From Deltaproteobacteria bacterium (GTDB lineage Bacteria; Desulfobacterota; Desulfobacteria; Desulfobacterales; ETH-SRB1), in NCBI GenBank assembly GCA_030272815.1, contig JAJSZT010000027.1:1-43236 (forward strand): a stretch of 43,236 nucleotides of DNA, in the 5' to 3' direction. Shown here in pieces: positions 35,810 to 42,973 of the stretch. The translations under genes were made by a program, and so were the position numbers. Numbering within the stretch: the first letter of the stretch is position 1; every line of letters begins with the position of its first letter. The notes beneath the pieces are model-generated. The model saw only the letters and a program-made list of their open reading frames with translations. It ran no database searches and was not told the DNA's origin.

Positions 35810-36184
35810 ATGCCAGGTGGAGATGGAACAGGCCCGGCTGGACTGGGTTCAATGACGGGGCGCGGAGCAGGCTACTGCGCAGGATATGGGGCCCCAGGTT
35901 TTATGACCGGCATGCCCGGACGCGAGTTTGGCAGATGGCCACGTGGCGGCGGCTGGGGACGACGAAATTTGTTCTACGGCACCGGACTTACCGGTTGGCA
36001 AAGACCCGCGTATGGCTACCCGGGTGGTCCATACGGAATGCCCTATGGAGAGCCAGTCGGCCAGAGTCTTAACAAGGAGGAGGAACTTAATATGCTCAAG
36101 GGTCAGGCTGAAAACCTCGAAGATACGCTCAACGGAATCAAGAAGCGTATTGAGGAGATAGAGGCCAAAACAAAAAAGGAATGA
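35810..36184 (+). CDS. DUF5320-family Gly-rich protein with C-terminal coiled coil
   Basis: The 124-residue product starts MPGGDGTGPAGLGSMTGRGA and GYCAGY, the hallmark of DUF5320 proteins. A Gly/Tyr/Pro-rich middle follows, then a coiled coil (about 88-124, EEELNMLKGQAENLEDTLNG then IKKRIEEIEAKTKKE). GGAGGAAG precedes the ATG at 35810; an in-frame ATG at 35792 has no site. DUF5320 genes are usually next to NifX/NifB-like or MRP-type iron-sulfur genes, which fits the IscU-like gene downstream. Molecular function is not established. Confidence 0.8.
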   Translation: MPGGDGTGPAGLGSMTGRGAGYCAGYGAPGFMTGMPGREFGRWPRGGGWGRRNLFYGTGLTGWQRPAYGYPGGPYGMPYGEPVGQSLNKEEELNMLKGQAENLEDTLNGIKKRIEEIEAKTKKE

Positions 36185-36207
36185 GGTGCTAATAGCGGAA
36201 CGGTAAG

Positions 36208-36238
36208 GCGGAGCAGGGTAGCGGCTACCCTGCTCCGC
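36208..36238. terminator. Perfect 15-bp hairpin after the DUF5320 gene
   Basis: GCGGAGCAGGGTAGC (36208-36222) and its exact reverse complement (36224-36238) flank one G. It could end transcription of the two small genes, but no T-run follows, so it may instead protect mRNA or be an inserted palindrome. Confidence 0.5.
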
Positions 36239-36300
36239 AAACATACAGCAACAAAACCAAATTTAGGTGACAGTTGACACGAAAAAAAAGAGACTGAAAA

Positions 36301-36465
36301 ATGCCACGGGTTAATCAGGAGATGTGCAATGGCTGCGGCATTTGTACGGAGGGTAACATATGTTTTTTATTGAATTTAATAAAAACATATTTGTTGGAGG
36401 TATCCCCGATGAGGCCGGCATCAAAGAGCTGGCCCAAAAAGGCTTTAAGACGGTCGTTGATTTGA
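36301..36465 (+). pseudogene. Fragment of a 4Fe-4S ferredoxin-like gene
   Basis: ATG at 36301 opens MPRVNQEMCNGCGICTEGNI followed by Cys, the start of a bacterial ferredoxin with CxxCxxC. After residue 21 the frame turns into unrelated sequence and stops at 36463, overlapping the next gene in another frame. It looks like a truncated ferredoxin whose second half was replaced by the phosphatase-like/IscU gene. A short functional peptide cannot be excluded. Confidence 0.4.
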
Positions 36466-37184
36466 GAACAGGGGAAGAGGTTAGTGAGCCCGACGAGCCA
36501 CGGCTTGCCCAGAGTATGGGGATTCGCTATATTCATCTGCCCGTTAAGGGCGACGGATTGTCGGAAGACAAATTAAGTATGTTTTATCAGACGGTTTTTG
36601 ATGAGGAGAAGTATCCCGTTTACATTCATGGACCAAAGGGGATCAGACCTCTCGCACTCCTGTTAACTATTGTCGCCTTAAAGGAGGGCAAAACAGTTGC
36701 CGATATCCTGGAGGATGCGAAAAAGCTAAACGCTCCCAAGGAAGATGCACCAAAAGTTTTAAAGTTTGTGGAAGCTTTTTTTCAGCACCGCAAGGAACAT
36801 GGTGAGCACGAGGCCATTGCTGCTGAGGTTATTGAACGATGGCTCAGACCAAAAAATCGGGGTGCCATTCCAGATGCCGACACCTTTGCCAAGGTTACAG
36901 GACCTTGTGGTGATACCATTGAGATATATTTCAAGCTAAAAAACGAGCGAATCGAGCAGGCGCGCTATCTCACCAATGGGTGTCCCAACAGCGCCGCATG
37001 CGCTTCCGTAGGCGCTGAACTGGCCGAAGGCAAAACATTGGATGAAGCATATGATTTGATGCACGAAGATATTATCTGTTCACTGAACGGCCTGCCCAAC
37101 GAAGGACAGCACTGCGCCAAATTAGTCATCCAAACGATACGAGAAGCGATTAACCACTATCTCAAAAAACAAAAGAAAAGGTAA
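36360..37184 (+). CDS. Pseudophosphatase (DUF442-like) fused to IscU-type Fe-S scaffold
   Basis: The 274-residue product has two parts. Residues 8-125 (FVGGIPDEAGIKELAQKGFK, then VVDLRTGEE, then YIHLPVKGDGLS) match the DUF442/dual-specificity phosphatase-like fold of BLH proteins, but the P-loop reads IHGPKGIR: His90 and Arg96 are present while Gly91 replaces the catalytic Cys. Residues 158-268 are an IscU/NifU-N scaffold with Cys183 and Asp185 (GPCGDT), Cys208 (NGCPNSAAC) and His251-Cys252 (GQHCAKL), the full cluster-assembly set. GGAGGG lies 5 nt before the ATG. The protein probably holds nascent Fe-S clusters, with the dead phosphatase as a binding or sensing module; the latter is inference. 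Confidence 0.8.
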   Translation: MFFIEFNKNIFVGGIPDEAGIKELAQKGFKTVVDLRTGEEVSEPDEPRLAQSMGIRYIHLPVKGDGLSEDKLSMFYQTVFDEEKYPVYIHGPKGIRPLALLLTIVALKEGKTVADILEDAKKLNAPKEDAPKVLKFVEAFFQHRKEHGEHEAIAAEVIERWLRPKNRGAIPDADTFAKVTGPCGDTIEIYFKLKNERIEQARYLTNGCPNSAACASVGAELAEGKTLDEAYDLMHEDIICSLNGLPNEGQHCAKLVIQTIREAINHYLKKQKKR

Positions 37185-37307
37185 CACTTTAGCGCTTTTA
37201 AGTATTATTTTTTTGGACAGGATTTACAAGATATTCAGGATTTAAATTATTGTAGCCGTTCACGGCTTGAAACTTGAAAAAGGACGTAGCCGTCAAACTA
37301 AAAGGCT

Positions 37308-37420
37308 ATGAACGTCGAACATCGAACATTGAACATCGAATTTTGAATAAGGTATTCTGCCAATTTATAAACTGGCGGAGCGAAGCGATTTCATCATTCG
37401 ATGTTCGATGTTCGACGTTC
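37308..37420. repeat. Heptad inverted-repeat element with hairpin core (copy B3)
   Basis: Left heptads GAACGTC, GAACATC, GAACATT, GAACATC are followed by the same core as at 33709 (TTTTGAATAAGGTATTCTGC, then GGAGCGAAGCGATTTCATC) and right heptads TTCGATG, TTCGATG, TTCGACG. The left arm has one more unit than the right. Confidence 0.9.
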
Positions 37421-37481
37421 AAAAAACGCTTTACTCTGCCGTTCAATATTCTCGCCGGAACGGTAAAACCTTTTAGGATCG

Positions 37482-37498
37482 CTCGGGCATAGCCCGAG
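37482..37498. terminator. Short GC hairpin at the 3' end of the HAMP-protein gene
   Basis: CTCGGGC and GCCCGAG flank ATA, 17 bp past the stop codon of the leftward gene. There is no long T-run, so terminator function is only likely by position. Confidence 0.4.
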
Positions 37499-37514
37499 GT
37501 TTAATTAAAAGCAA

Positions 37515-37943
37515 TTATTCACCCGAGCCCTGCCTGTATTTTTGCATGGTCTCAAAGCAACTTGTAAGGTCATGTTCAAGGTCTTTAAATTTATCATTTT
37601 TTCTGAATTTGATTTTACCGCGTGGAATATTTCCTGACGCTGCTGCTCGAAGTAAAATGCGTGTCTTGTAGATAGGCCCGATTATCCTGTGTGTATAAGC
37701 AATACCCCATATTATCAGCACAACGGATAAAGTCCCAAGCACAATTGCCCACTGGAGGAAAAGATCGTAATTGTGCTGAATAGTGAGATTTCCGTGATTA
37801 AAGACAAAAAGATAAAGATAAGAAATCACAAGTCCAACCAATACGGCAACACAAAGTTGCAAGAGAATAAGTATGGTTACATACCCGAACTGGAAGGGCT
37901 TGTTTAGAATATACTTCCTGCGTGCTTTTTTTACTTTTTCCAT
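37515..37943 (-). CDS. Two-TM membrane protein with HAMP-like domain and no output domain
   Basis: The 142-residue product has a basic N-terminus, two membrane spans (about 19-48 and 65-87), and a HAMP-like linker (HRIIGPIYKTRILLRAAASG at about 87-106, then KFKDLEHDLTSCFETMQKY). It ends there, without kinase, cyclase or chemotaxis output. Similar short HAMP proteins occur near pilus or secretion genes in anaerobes, but their function is not known to me. It is the last gene in the leftward gspE-gspF-ppiC series, after a gap holding CTTYRAC heptads. Confidence 0.65.
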   Translation of the reverse strand: MEKVKKARRKYILNKPFQFGYVTILILLQLCVAVLVGLVISYLYLFVFNHGNLTIQHNYDLFLQWAIVLGTLSVVLIIWGIAYTHRIIGPIYKTRILLRAAASGNIPRGKIKFRKNDKFKDLEHDLTSCFETMQKYRQGSGE

Positions 37944-37988
37944 TTACTTTACTCCCTAAGAATAAAACTAAAAAGTCCTCCACCTCTT

Positions 37989-38047
37989 GCTTTGAGCTTT
38001 GAACTTTGAACTTTCAGCCTTCCTTCAGCCTTCAACCTTCAACCTCT
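37989..38047. repeat. CTTTGAA/CTTCAAC heptad repeats
   Basis: Seven-nt units CTTTGAG, CTTTGAA, CTTTGAA, CTTTCAG, CTTCAGC, CTTCAAC and CTTCAAC run between the GspG-like gene and the HAMP-protein gene. Confidence 0.75.
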
Positions 38048-38051
38048 TAAC

Positions 38052-38432
38052 TCATGGTCCTGTGATCTTGATATCGTCTTCTGTCTCTTCTATTCCATCA
38101 GGCCCGCAGCTTATGAGTGTGCATCTTTTTTGATCTTTGCTTGCCGTATAGACGAATTCATTTTCCCAATGGTCAGTGGTCAAAGGTTTAAGCTCATTCT
38201 CTTTGAAGTTTTTTTCCATCCATCTTTCAAAATGTTCAGTTTTGGGATAGCGGCCCCTGCGCATGAATTCATAATCAAGCATAGTACTTATACTTCGCAT
38301 ATCTCCGGCCGTGCAAATCTGTTGTGTGACTGCAACAGTATCATCGAAAAACTTTTCTATTTCATCCGAATTTCCTGCAATAGCGCCCAGGGCAATACCT
38401 GCAATCAACAGCCTTCTAATAATTTCAATCAT
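38052..38432 (-). CDS. GspG-like (type II secretion pseudopilin C-terminal domain) protein
   Basis: The 126-residue product has an N-terminal hydrophobic segment (RRLLIAGIALGAIAG) and a C-terminal part typical of the GspG fold: RRGRYPKTEHFERWMEKNF, then TTDHWENEFVYTA, then CTLISCGPDGIEETEDDI, the region that binds calcium in GspG. The canonical prepilin cleavage site (G/FTLIE) is not visible, so it may be a divergent pseudopilin or a membrane-anchored relative. It lies 15 nt after the PpiC-like lipoprotein gene. The context with gspE and gspF supports a secretion or pilus role. Confidence 0.6.
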   Translation of the reverse strand: MIEIIRRLLIAGIALGAIAGNSDEIEKFFDDTVAVTQQICTAGDMRSISTMLDYEFMRRGRYPKTEHFERWMEKNFKENELKPLTTDHWENEFVYTASKDQKRCTLISCGPDGIEETEDDIKITGP

Positions 38433-38447
38433 AAGGAGTTATAATCC

Positions 38448-39335
38448 TTAAACCGCTGAGTTTTCCCTTTTCATCGTCCCTAATCCCTCAATGCAAAATT
38501 CCCGCAGCTTTTCTTCATCAATCTTGACTTCGAATTCATCTTTCAGCCTGTCATAGGTTTTTTTCCATTCCTTTCTGTATTTGTCGTACAGCACATCATT
38601 TTTTATGTAAGCGCCTTTTTCTTCATAGGTGTACTGATAGGGCTCGATTTTTTTGATAAGTTTAAAGATATAGTAATCCTCATCAATCTTCACCGGATCA
38701 GACACTACATTTAATTTTAAGTTCTCAATCGCCGGCCGCCAGTTGCCACGAAATTTGTTAAGACTTCTTGTTCCGATAAAGCCATCATTTTCCTTGGATT
38801 TTTCATCTGTTGAGTACTTTCTTGCCGCGTCTTCAAATGCAATCCGGCTTTCCCTTATCTCAGACACAATAGACTCCGCCTTTTCCTTGTCATTAATTTT
38901 CACCATCTTTATACTGTAAAGCGCCTTTTTTAGATAGTTCTCTTTATGCTCCTCGTAAAACTGCCTCATCTCTTCTTCGGTAATATTTTCCTTATCTATC
39001 TCAGGGACAAGTCTGTCCTGCATTACTTTGAGAAACAGATCGGACATAAAGCCGTGAATCTCCTGCCTGATCCACGGATCCAGATGCAGATTCTCCTTCA
39101 GGCCCCTGGCGATAATCATTTCCATATTCAGAGCATGGTTAAAAACAAATTCAGGGGTCAATTGTTCGGGATTATTCCTGTACCTGCTTTCCATCTTCAG
39201 TTTTTTATAATGGGCAGCCAGATCCTCTTTTGTAATATTTCCACCCTCGAACCGGGCAATCGTATTTTCCGCTTTCTCGGACGAGCAACCGCAACAAAAA
39301 ATCAGGAACATAATTACAACCGCCAATTTTTTCAT
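38448..39335 (-). CDS. PpiC/SurA-like peptidyl-prolyl isomerase lipoprotein
   Basis: The 295-residue product starts with a lipoprotein signal (KKLAVVIMFLIFCCGC; mature Cys17). A SurA-N-like helical region follows, then a parvulin domain at about 125-235 (YSIKMVKINDKEKAESIVSE, then YSTDEKSKENDGFIG, then VSDPVKIDEDYYIFKLIKK), and a second helical tail. It probably assists folding of exported proteins at the periplasmic side. ATG at 39335 was chosen because GGAGGAAG precedes it and the signal peptide starts there; an ATG at 39374 would add a non-signal stretch. Confidence 0.8.
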   Translation of the reverse strand: MKKLAVVIMFLIFCCGCSSEKAENTIARFEGGNITKEDLAAHYKKLKMESRYRNNPEQLTPEFVFNHALNMEMIIARGLKENLHLDPWIRQEIHGFMSDLFLKVMQDRLVPEIDKENITEEEMRQFYEEHKENYLKKALYSIKMVKINDKEKAESIVSEIRESRIAFEDAARKYSTDEKSKENDGFIGTRSLNKFRGNWRPAIENLKLNVVSDPVKIDEDYYIFKLIKKIEPYQYTYEEKGAYIKNDVLYDKYRKEWKKTYDRLKDEFEVKIDEEKLREFCIEGLGTMKRENSAV

Positions 39336-39388
39336 ATTTTCTACTTCCTCCAGAGTTATACTGTGAATGATCATAATCGCTCAGGGAG

Positions 39389-39519
39389 CTCTCAAGTCCC
39401 CAATCCCTCAATTCCAGCATTTGTATTTCTTCCAGCATTCCAGACACGGACAAACAAGTTTGTCCATGCCACCCGACGACCTTTCAGCTTTCACCTCTGA
39501 CTTCCGACCTCTGTCTTTA
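39389..39519. repeat. Heptad-type repeats with an embedded hairpin
   Basis: The gap between gspF and the PpiC-like gene contains units such as ACCTTTC, AGCTTTC, ACCTCTG, ACTTCCG, ACCTCTG (39479-39515) and a perfect hairpin GGACAAAC-AA-GTTTGTCC at 39448-39465. Confidence 0.7.
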
Positions 39520-40740
39520 TCACGCCTTCCCATACATGGACAGCATTCCTGCAATCAAGCCCCAGGCCACAAATCCGACAATACTGCCCAAAACAATAAT
39601 AAGCACGGGCTCAATCATGGCGCTCATCCTTGCAATCTTGTTTGCAAGGGCTTTTTCATGAAGATCTGCAACCGTTATCATGGCTTTGTCCAGAAGTCCG
39701 GAGTGCTCGCCGATTTTCACCATCGCGCCTACCATTGGAGTAAACGTACCTTCCCCGATAACAGCCGCAGAAAGGGGTTCCCCTGCCAGAACCCTGGAAA
39801 TCATTCCTTCTATTACCCTCTTTACGGCCAGGTTTGAGATGGTTCCACTGGTTGCCCTTAAAGCTTCAATCAAGGGAATCCCGCTTTCGAGAAGTACGGA
39901 AAAGGTCTTTGCAAACTGCACGATCACCCCGAATCGAAAGACAGGGCCTATCACGGGGATCAATACCCTGTACCTGTCCACATAAAACCTCGACTCAGGC
40001 ACGAGCATCAGGATGATTATCACTGCTATGAAGCCTACAACACTTATGATGATAGGAATGGCATTGGCCGTTAAAAAATCTGCAGTATCAAGCAAAAACT
40101 GGGTATTCCATGGTAAACTCCCCCCACCCAGCAATGAGGTAAACTTGGGGATCACGAATACCACCAGAAAGATTACCACACCCACACCAACCACCAGCAC
40201 TACGGACGGATAAATAAAACTCAAGATCATCTTCGATCTCAAGGCTGCCTTGCTTTCCAGGTAGTCGGAAATCCTTTCAAGAACAACATCGAGGATACCC
40301 CCCAGCTCCCCTGCACGCACCATGTTGACCGTCATTTCCGGAAACACCCTGGGATAACCGGCAAACGCGTCACTTAAGGGTATACCCCCTTCAATCTTCA
40401 TCTTGACCTCAAAGAGTATCTTTCTCAGTTTTCTATTCTCTGTCTGCCCGTGCAGGATATCCATGGACTCTGTTATGGTTACGTTAGATGAAATAAGAGA
40501 GGAGAGCATGCGAAAAAAGAGAATAACATCCTTTGTCCTGACCCGGCTTATCATGGTCAAAAAGTCGGCGGGTGCGGCCTCAAAACCCTCAACCTTACCC
40601 TCAAAGCTCTCGCTTATCTCAATCAGTGAATGCCCTTTAGCCGTAACCTGGCTCGCAGCTCTGGCCTTGTCGGCCGCTGCAACAGTCGCCTTTACTTTTT
40701 TCCCGTCCGCATCAATAGCTGTATATTTGTAAATCGGCAT
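39520..40740 (-). CDS. gspF: GspF/PilC-type inner-membrane platform protein
   Basis: The 406-residue product begins MPIYKYTAIDADGKKVKATV, the classical start of GspF/PilC, and contains two T2SSF domains (about 70-195 and 270-395) and three membrane spans, including IVLGSIVGFVAWGLIAGMLS at the end. It forms the platform that couples the GspE ATPase to pilin or pseudopilin assembly. ATG at 40740 is preferred: the longer frame from 40836 translates the upstream repeat (DVRRWTFDVGRSSF). The gene follows gspE after a 243-bp repeat-filled gap. Confidence 0.9.
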   Translation of the reverse strand: MPIYKYTAIDADGKKVKATVAAADKARAASQVTAKGHSLIEISESFEGKVEGFEAAPADFLTMISRVRTKDVILFFRMLSSLISSNVTITESMDILHGQTENRKLRKILFEVKMKIEGGIPLSDAFAGYPRVFPEMTVNMVRAGELGGILDVVLERISDYLESKAALRSKMILSFIYPSVVLVVGVGVVIFLVVFVIPKFTSLLGGGSLPWNTQFLLDTADFLTANAIPIIISVVGFIAVIIILMLVPESRFYVDRYRVLIPVIGPVFRFGVIVQFAKTFSVLLESGIPLIEALRATSGTISNLAVKRVIEGMISRVLAGEPLSAAVIGEGTFTPMVGAMVKIGEHSGLLDKAMITVADLHEKALANKIARMSAMIEPVLIIVLGSIVGFVAWGLIAGMLSMYGKA

Positions 40741-40980
40741 AGGTTCTCGTTGCTGGTTGCTTCTATTAAAAGATGAACGTCCAACATCGAACGTCCAACG
40801 TCGAACATCGAATAATGATGTCGCTCCGCTCTTCAAATTATTCTAAAATCAAATAAAAAAACCAATGCCGAACATTCAACATTTCCGCCAGAGCCCTTTG
40901 GCGGATTCGATGTTCATCTCTTCTTTCATCTTTTTCCATTCAACATTCGATGTTGGACGTTCGATGTTCGATGTTCATCT
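40741..40980. repeat. Composite heptad element upstream of gspF
   Basis: Directly before the gspF start lie CTCGTTG, CTGGTTG heptads (40745-40760). Next is copy A2 (40766-40863: TTAAAAGATG, heptads GAACGTC, CAACATC, GAACGTC, CAACGTC, GAACATC, tail GAATAATGATGTCGCTCCGC). A variant B element follows (40868-40980) with a CCGCCA/TGGCGG hairpin and TTCGATG heptads. The first part is nearly the same as the region before gspE. Confidence 0.88.
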
Positions 40981-40983
40981 TTT

Positions 40984-42636
40984 TCAATCCATCGTCACCC
41001 GCATGATCTCTTCAGGGGTTGTGATCCCTTTCCTTACCTTTGATATCCCATCCTCCCTCAGGGTTTTAAAACCTTTATCTTTTCTGGCAAAATTACGAAT
41101 CTCCTCAAAATTTGCTTCCTCCATAACCATCTTCTTTATAGCCTCATCCACACAGAGAAGCTCATAGATGCCGATCCGCCCCCTGTACCCCTTGTTATTG
41201 CAAAAATCACATCCTTTCCCCCGTTTGACCTTGAACCTCTCCGCGCCGTTAATCCCGAGCATTGAAAGCTCTGCATCGCTAATATCGGTCCATTCGCTGC
41301 AATAAGAGCACACCACCCTGATCAATCTCTGAGCCAGCACAGCACGAACGGATGCGGCCACCAGAAAGGGCTCGGCCCCCATATCCATGAGCCTGCTGAA
41401 GGCGCTGGGCGCATCGTTGGTATGGAGGGTGGAAAGAACAAGGTGTCCGGTGATTGCAGCCCGCAGGGATACCTTCAGAGTATCTATGTCCCGGATCTCG
41501 CCGACCATGATAATATCCGGGTCCTGCCGCAAAATAGCACGCAGGGCCTTTGCAAAGGTGATATTCTCACCTGAATCGACCTGGGTCTGGGTTATGCCTC
41601 TTATCGTCAGTTCCACAGGGTCTTCAATGGTGGTAATATTGGTGGTTTCGGAACGGAGCATCTGCATAGAGCCATACAGGGTAGTTGATTTGCCGGAACC
41701 GGTAGGGCCTGTTGCCAGCATGATGCCATGGGGTGATTTCAGATATTTCTTGAAACTTTCGAGCAACTCCGGCTGCATGCCAAGCGAATCAAGATAAATG
41801 GCCTCATCATGGGGCGGCAGCAGCCTGAGCACTGCTTTTTCTCCATGGACAGCAGGGATAACCGATACCCGGACATTTACCCCTTCGATATTCACATCAA
41901 GAGTCTGGGGCTTAAAGTAAAAAGCCCCGTCCTGCGGTTTTCTCCTCTCGGCAATGTCGAGGCCGGCCATTACCTTTATTCTCGATACGAGCTTGCTGCA
42001 CAGGTCGTAGGGGAGTGTTTCCGTCTTTATCATCATGCCGTCCACTCTGAACCGGATAATGAGTTCGTTCCTCCCGGGCTCTACGTGAATATCCGATGCC
42101 CCCTTGTTGATGGCTCGAAGCATGAGCTTTTCTAACAACTCTATGGCAAAACCGATACCCTCCACTTCGATCTTGTCATTCAGATTTATGGATGTATCGT
42201 ACTCCATGGTGTAGAAGAGGTTTTGCATCTTCTTGAGTTTTGTGGATGTGGTGAGAACAAGCTTCACCTGTCTGTTGGCCAATCTCGATATGTTCTGGAG
42301 CAAAGCCATTTGCACAGGGCCTGCGCATACCAGCAAAAGCTCTCCTTTTTCACCCGTCCCCACAGGAAGAACCTCTGCCTTTAATGCCATTTTTTTTGGG
42401 ATTGTGTTGATAATCCCCTTTTCAATGGTTTCCACTTCATGCTTGAAGAGCGGAATACCCAGAAATTCCGACAAATAACCGGCCAGTTCCTCTTCAGTTA
42501 AGAAGCCTTCTTTTACAGCAATGGTTCCGATCTTGTCCCTGACCAGCCGCTGGGAGGCAAGCAGCCCGGACAGCGCCTTGCGTGTAACAACATTTTTTTC
42601 AAGAAGAAATTCACCGAATTTATCAAATCGTGCCAT
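40984..42636 (-). CDS. gspE: GspE/PilB-type secretion ATPase
   Basis: The 550-residue product has a GspE N-terminal domain (1-140), then the PilT/GspE core: RFRVDG near 195, Walker A GPTGSGKST (310-318), Asp box TTIEDPVE, Walker B IIMVGEIRD (375-383), His box LSTLHTND, and a zinc-binding tetracysteine (Cys443, Cys446, Cys476, Cys479) that is typical of GspE and PilB. It powers pseudopilus or pilus assembly with the GspF downstream. It heads the leftward set; the 5' region carries a heptad element. Confidence 0.93.
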   Translation of the reverse strand: MARFDKFGEFLLEKNVVTRKALSGLLASQRLVRDKIGTIAVKEGFLTEEELAGYLSEFLGIPLFKHEVETIEKGIINTIPKKMALKAEVLPVGTGEKGELLLVCAGPVQMALLQNISRLANRQVKLVLTTSTKLKKMQNLFYTMEYDTSINLNDKIEVEGIGFAIELLEKLMLRAINKGASDIHVEPGRNELIIRFRVDGMMIKTETLPYDLCSKLVSRIKVMAGLDIAERRKPQDGAFYFKPQTLDVNIEGVNVRVSVIPAVHGEKAVLRLLPPHDEAIYLDSLGMQPELLESFKKYLKSPHGIMLATGPTGSGKSTTLYGSMQMLRSETTNITTIEDPVELTIRGITQTQVDSGENITFAKALRAILRQDPDIIMVGEIRDIDTLKVSLRAAITGHLVLSTLHTNDAPSAFSRLMDMGAEPFLVAASVRAVLAQRLIRVVCSYCSEWTDISDAELSMLGINGAERFKVKRGKGCDFCNNKGYRGRIGIYELLCVDEAIKKMVMEEANFEEIRNFARKDKGFKTLREDGISKVRKGITTPEEIMRVTMD

Positions 42637-42782
42637 AATTGCTCGTTGCTGGTTACTGGTTACTGGTTGCTTTGAGCTTTCAAGCTTCTATTAAAAGATG
42701 AACGTCCAACATCGAACATTGAACGTCGAATAATGATGTCGCTCCGCTCTTCAAATTATTTTAAAAATCGAATAAAAAAACC
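42637..42782. repeat. Composite heptad element upstream of gspE
   Basis: Heptads GCTCGTT, GCTGGTT, ACTGGTT, ACTGGTT, GCTTTGA, GCTTTCA, AGCTTCT are followed by copy A3 (42691-42782: TTAAAAGATG, GAACGTC, CAACATC, GAACATT, GAACGTC, tail GAATAATGATGTCGCTCCGC and an AT-rich end). It has the same order as the element before gspF, with different unit numbers. Confidence 0.88.
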
Positions 42783-42898
42783 AAAGGTATTTCCTTCAAC
42801 ATCAAGTACCCTACTTCGATCTCAGCGTCAGGCACCGGCTTGCCTTTGCAAGTGACAACACCGCGGAAAGGGTCGCGGCAGGGATGAGGATGAATTAA
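42783..42898 (-). pseudogene. Possible remnant of a DUF4198-like periplasmic protein
   Basis: One minus-strand frame reads LIHPHPCRDPFRGVVTCKGK then PVPDAEIEVGYL without stops. The GxVxxxGKPVPxAEIEVxY pattern resembles DUF4198/NikM-type periplasmic proteins. There is no start codon, and the frame ends at the junction with the heptad element. It is probably a gene fragment. Confidence 0.3.
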
Positions 42899-42929
42899 AA
42901 GTTTTTTACAAAATCATCAAAAAAAAAGC

Positions 42930-42973
42930 TTGACAAGAGTTTTTGCTATGTTAAGTTAGAACTATCTAACTTA
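42930..42973 (+). promoter_or_regulatory. Candidate rightward promoter/operator near the window edge
   Basis: TTGACA at 42930-42935 is followed by a perfect inverted repeat, TAAGTTAG (42952-42959) and CTAACTTA (42966-42973), which covers the expected -10 to +1 region. No clear -10 hexamer was found and any target gene lies to the right of the window. Confidence 0.3.

Noticed and set aside
40741-40836. Longer GspF start at 40836
   Set aside because: The added 32 residues are a translation of the dispersed heptad repeat; MPIYKY is the normal family start.
33641-42782. GAACATC-type arrays as a CRISPR array
   Set aside because: Units are 7 nt with no spacers of uniform length and no cas genes are present.
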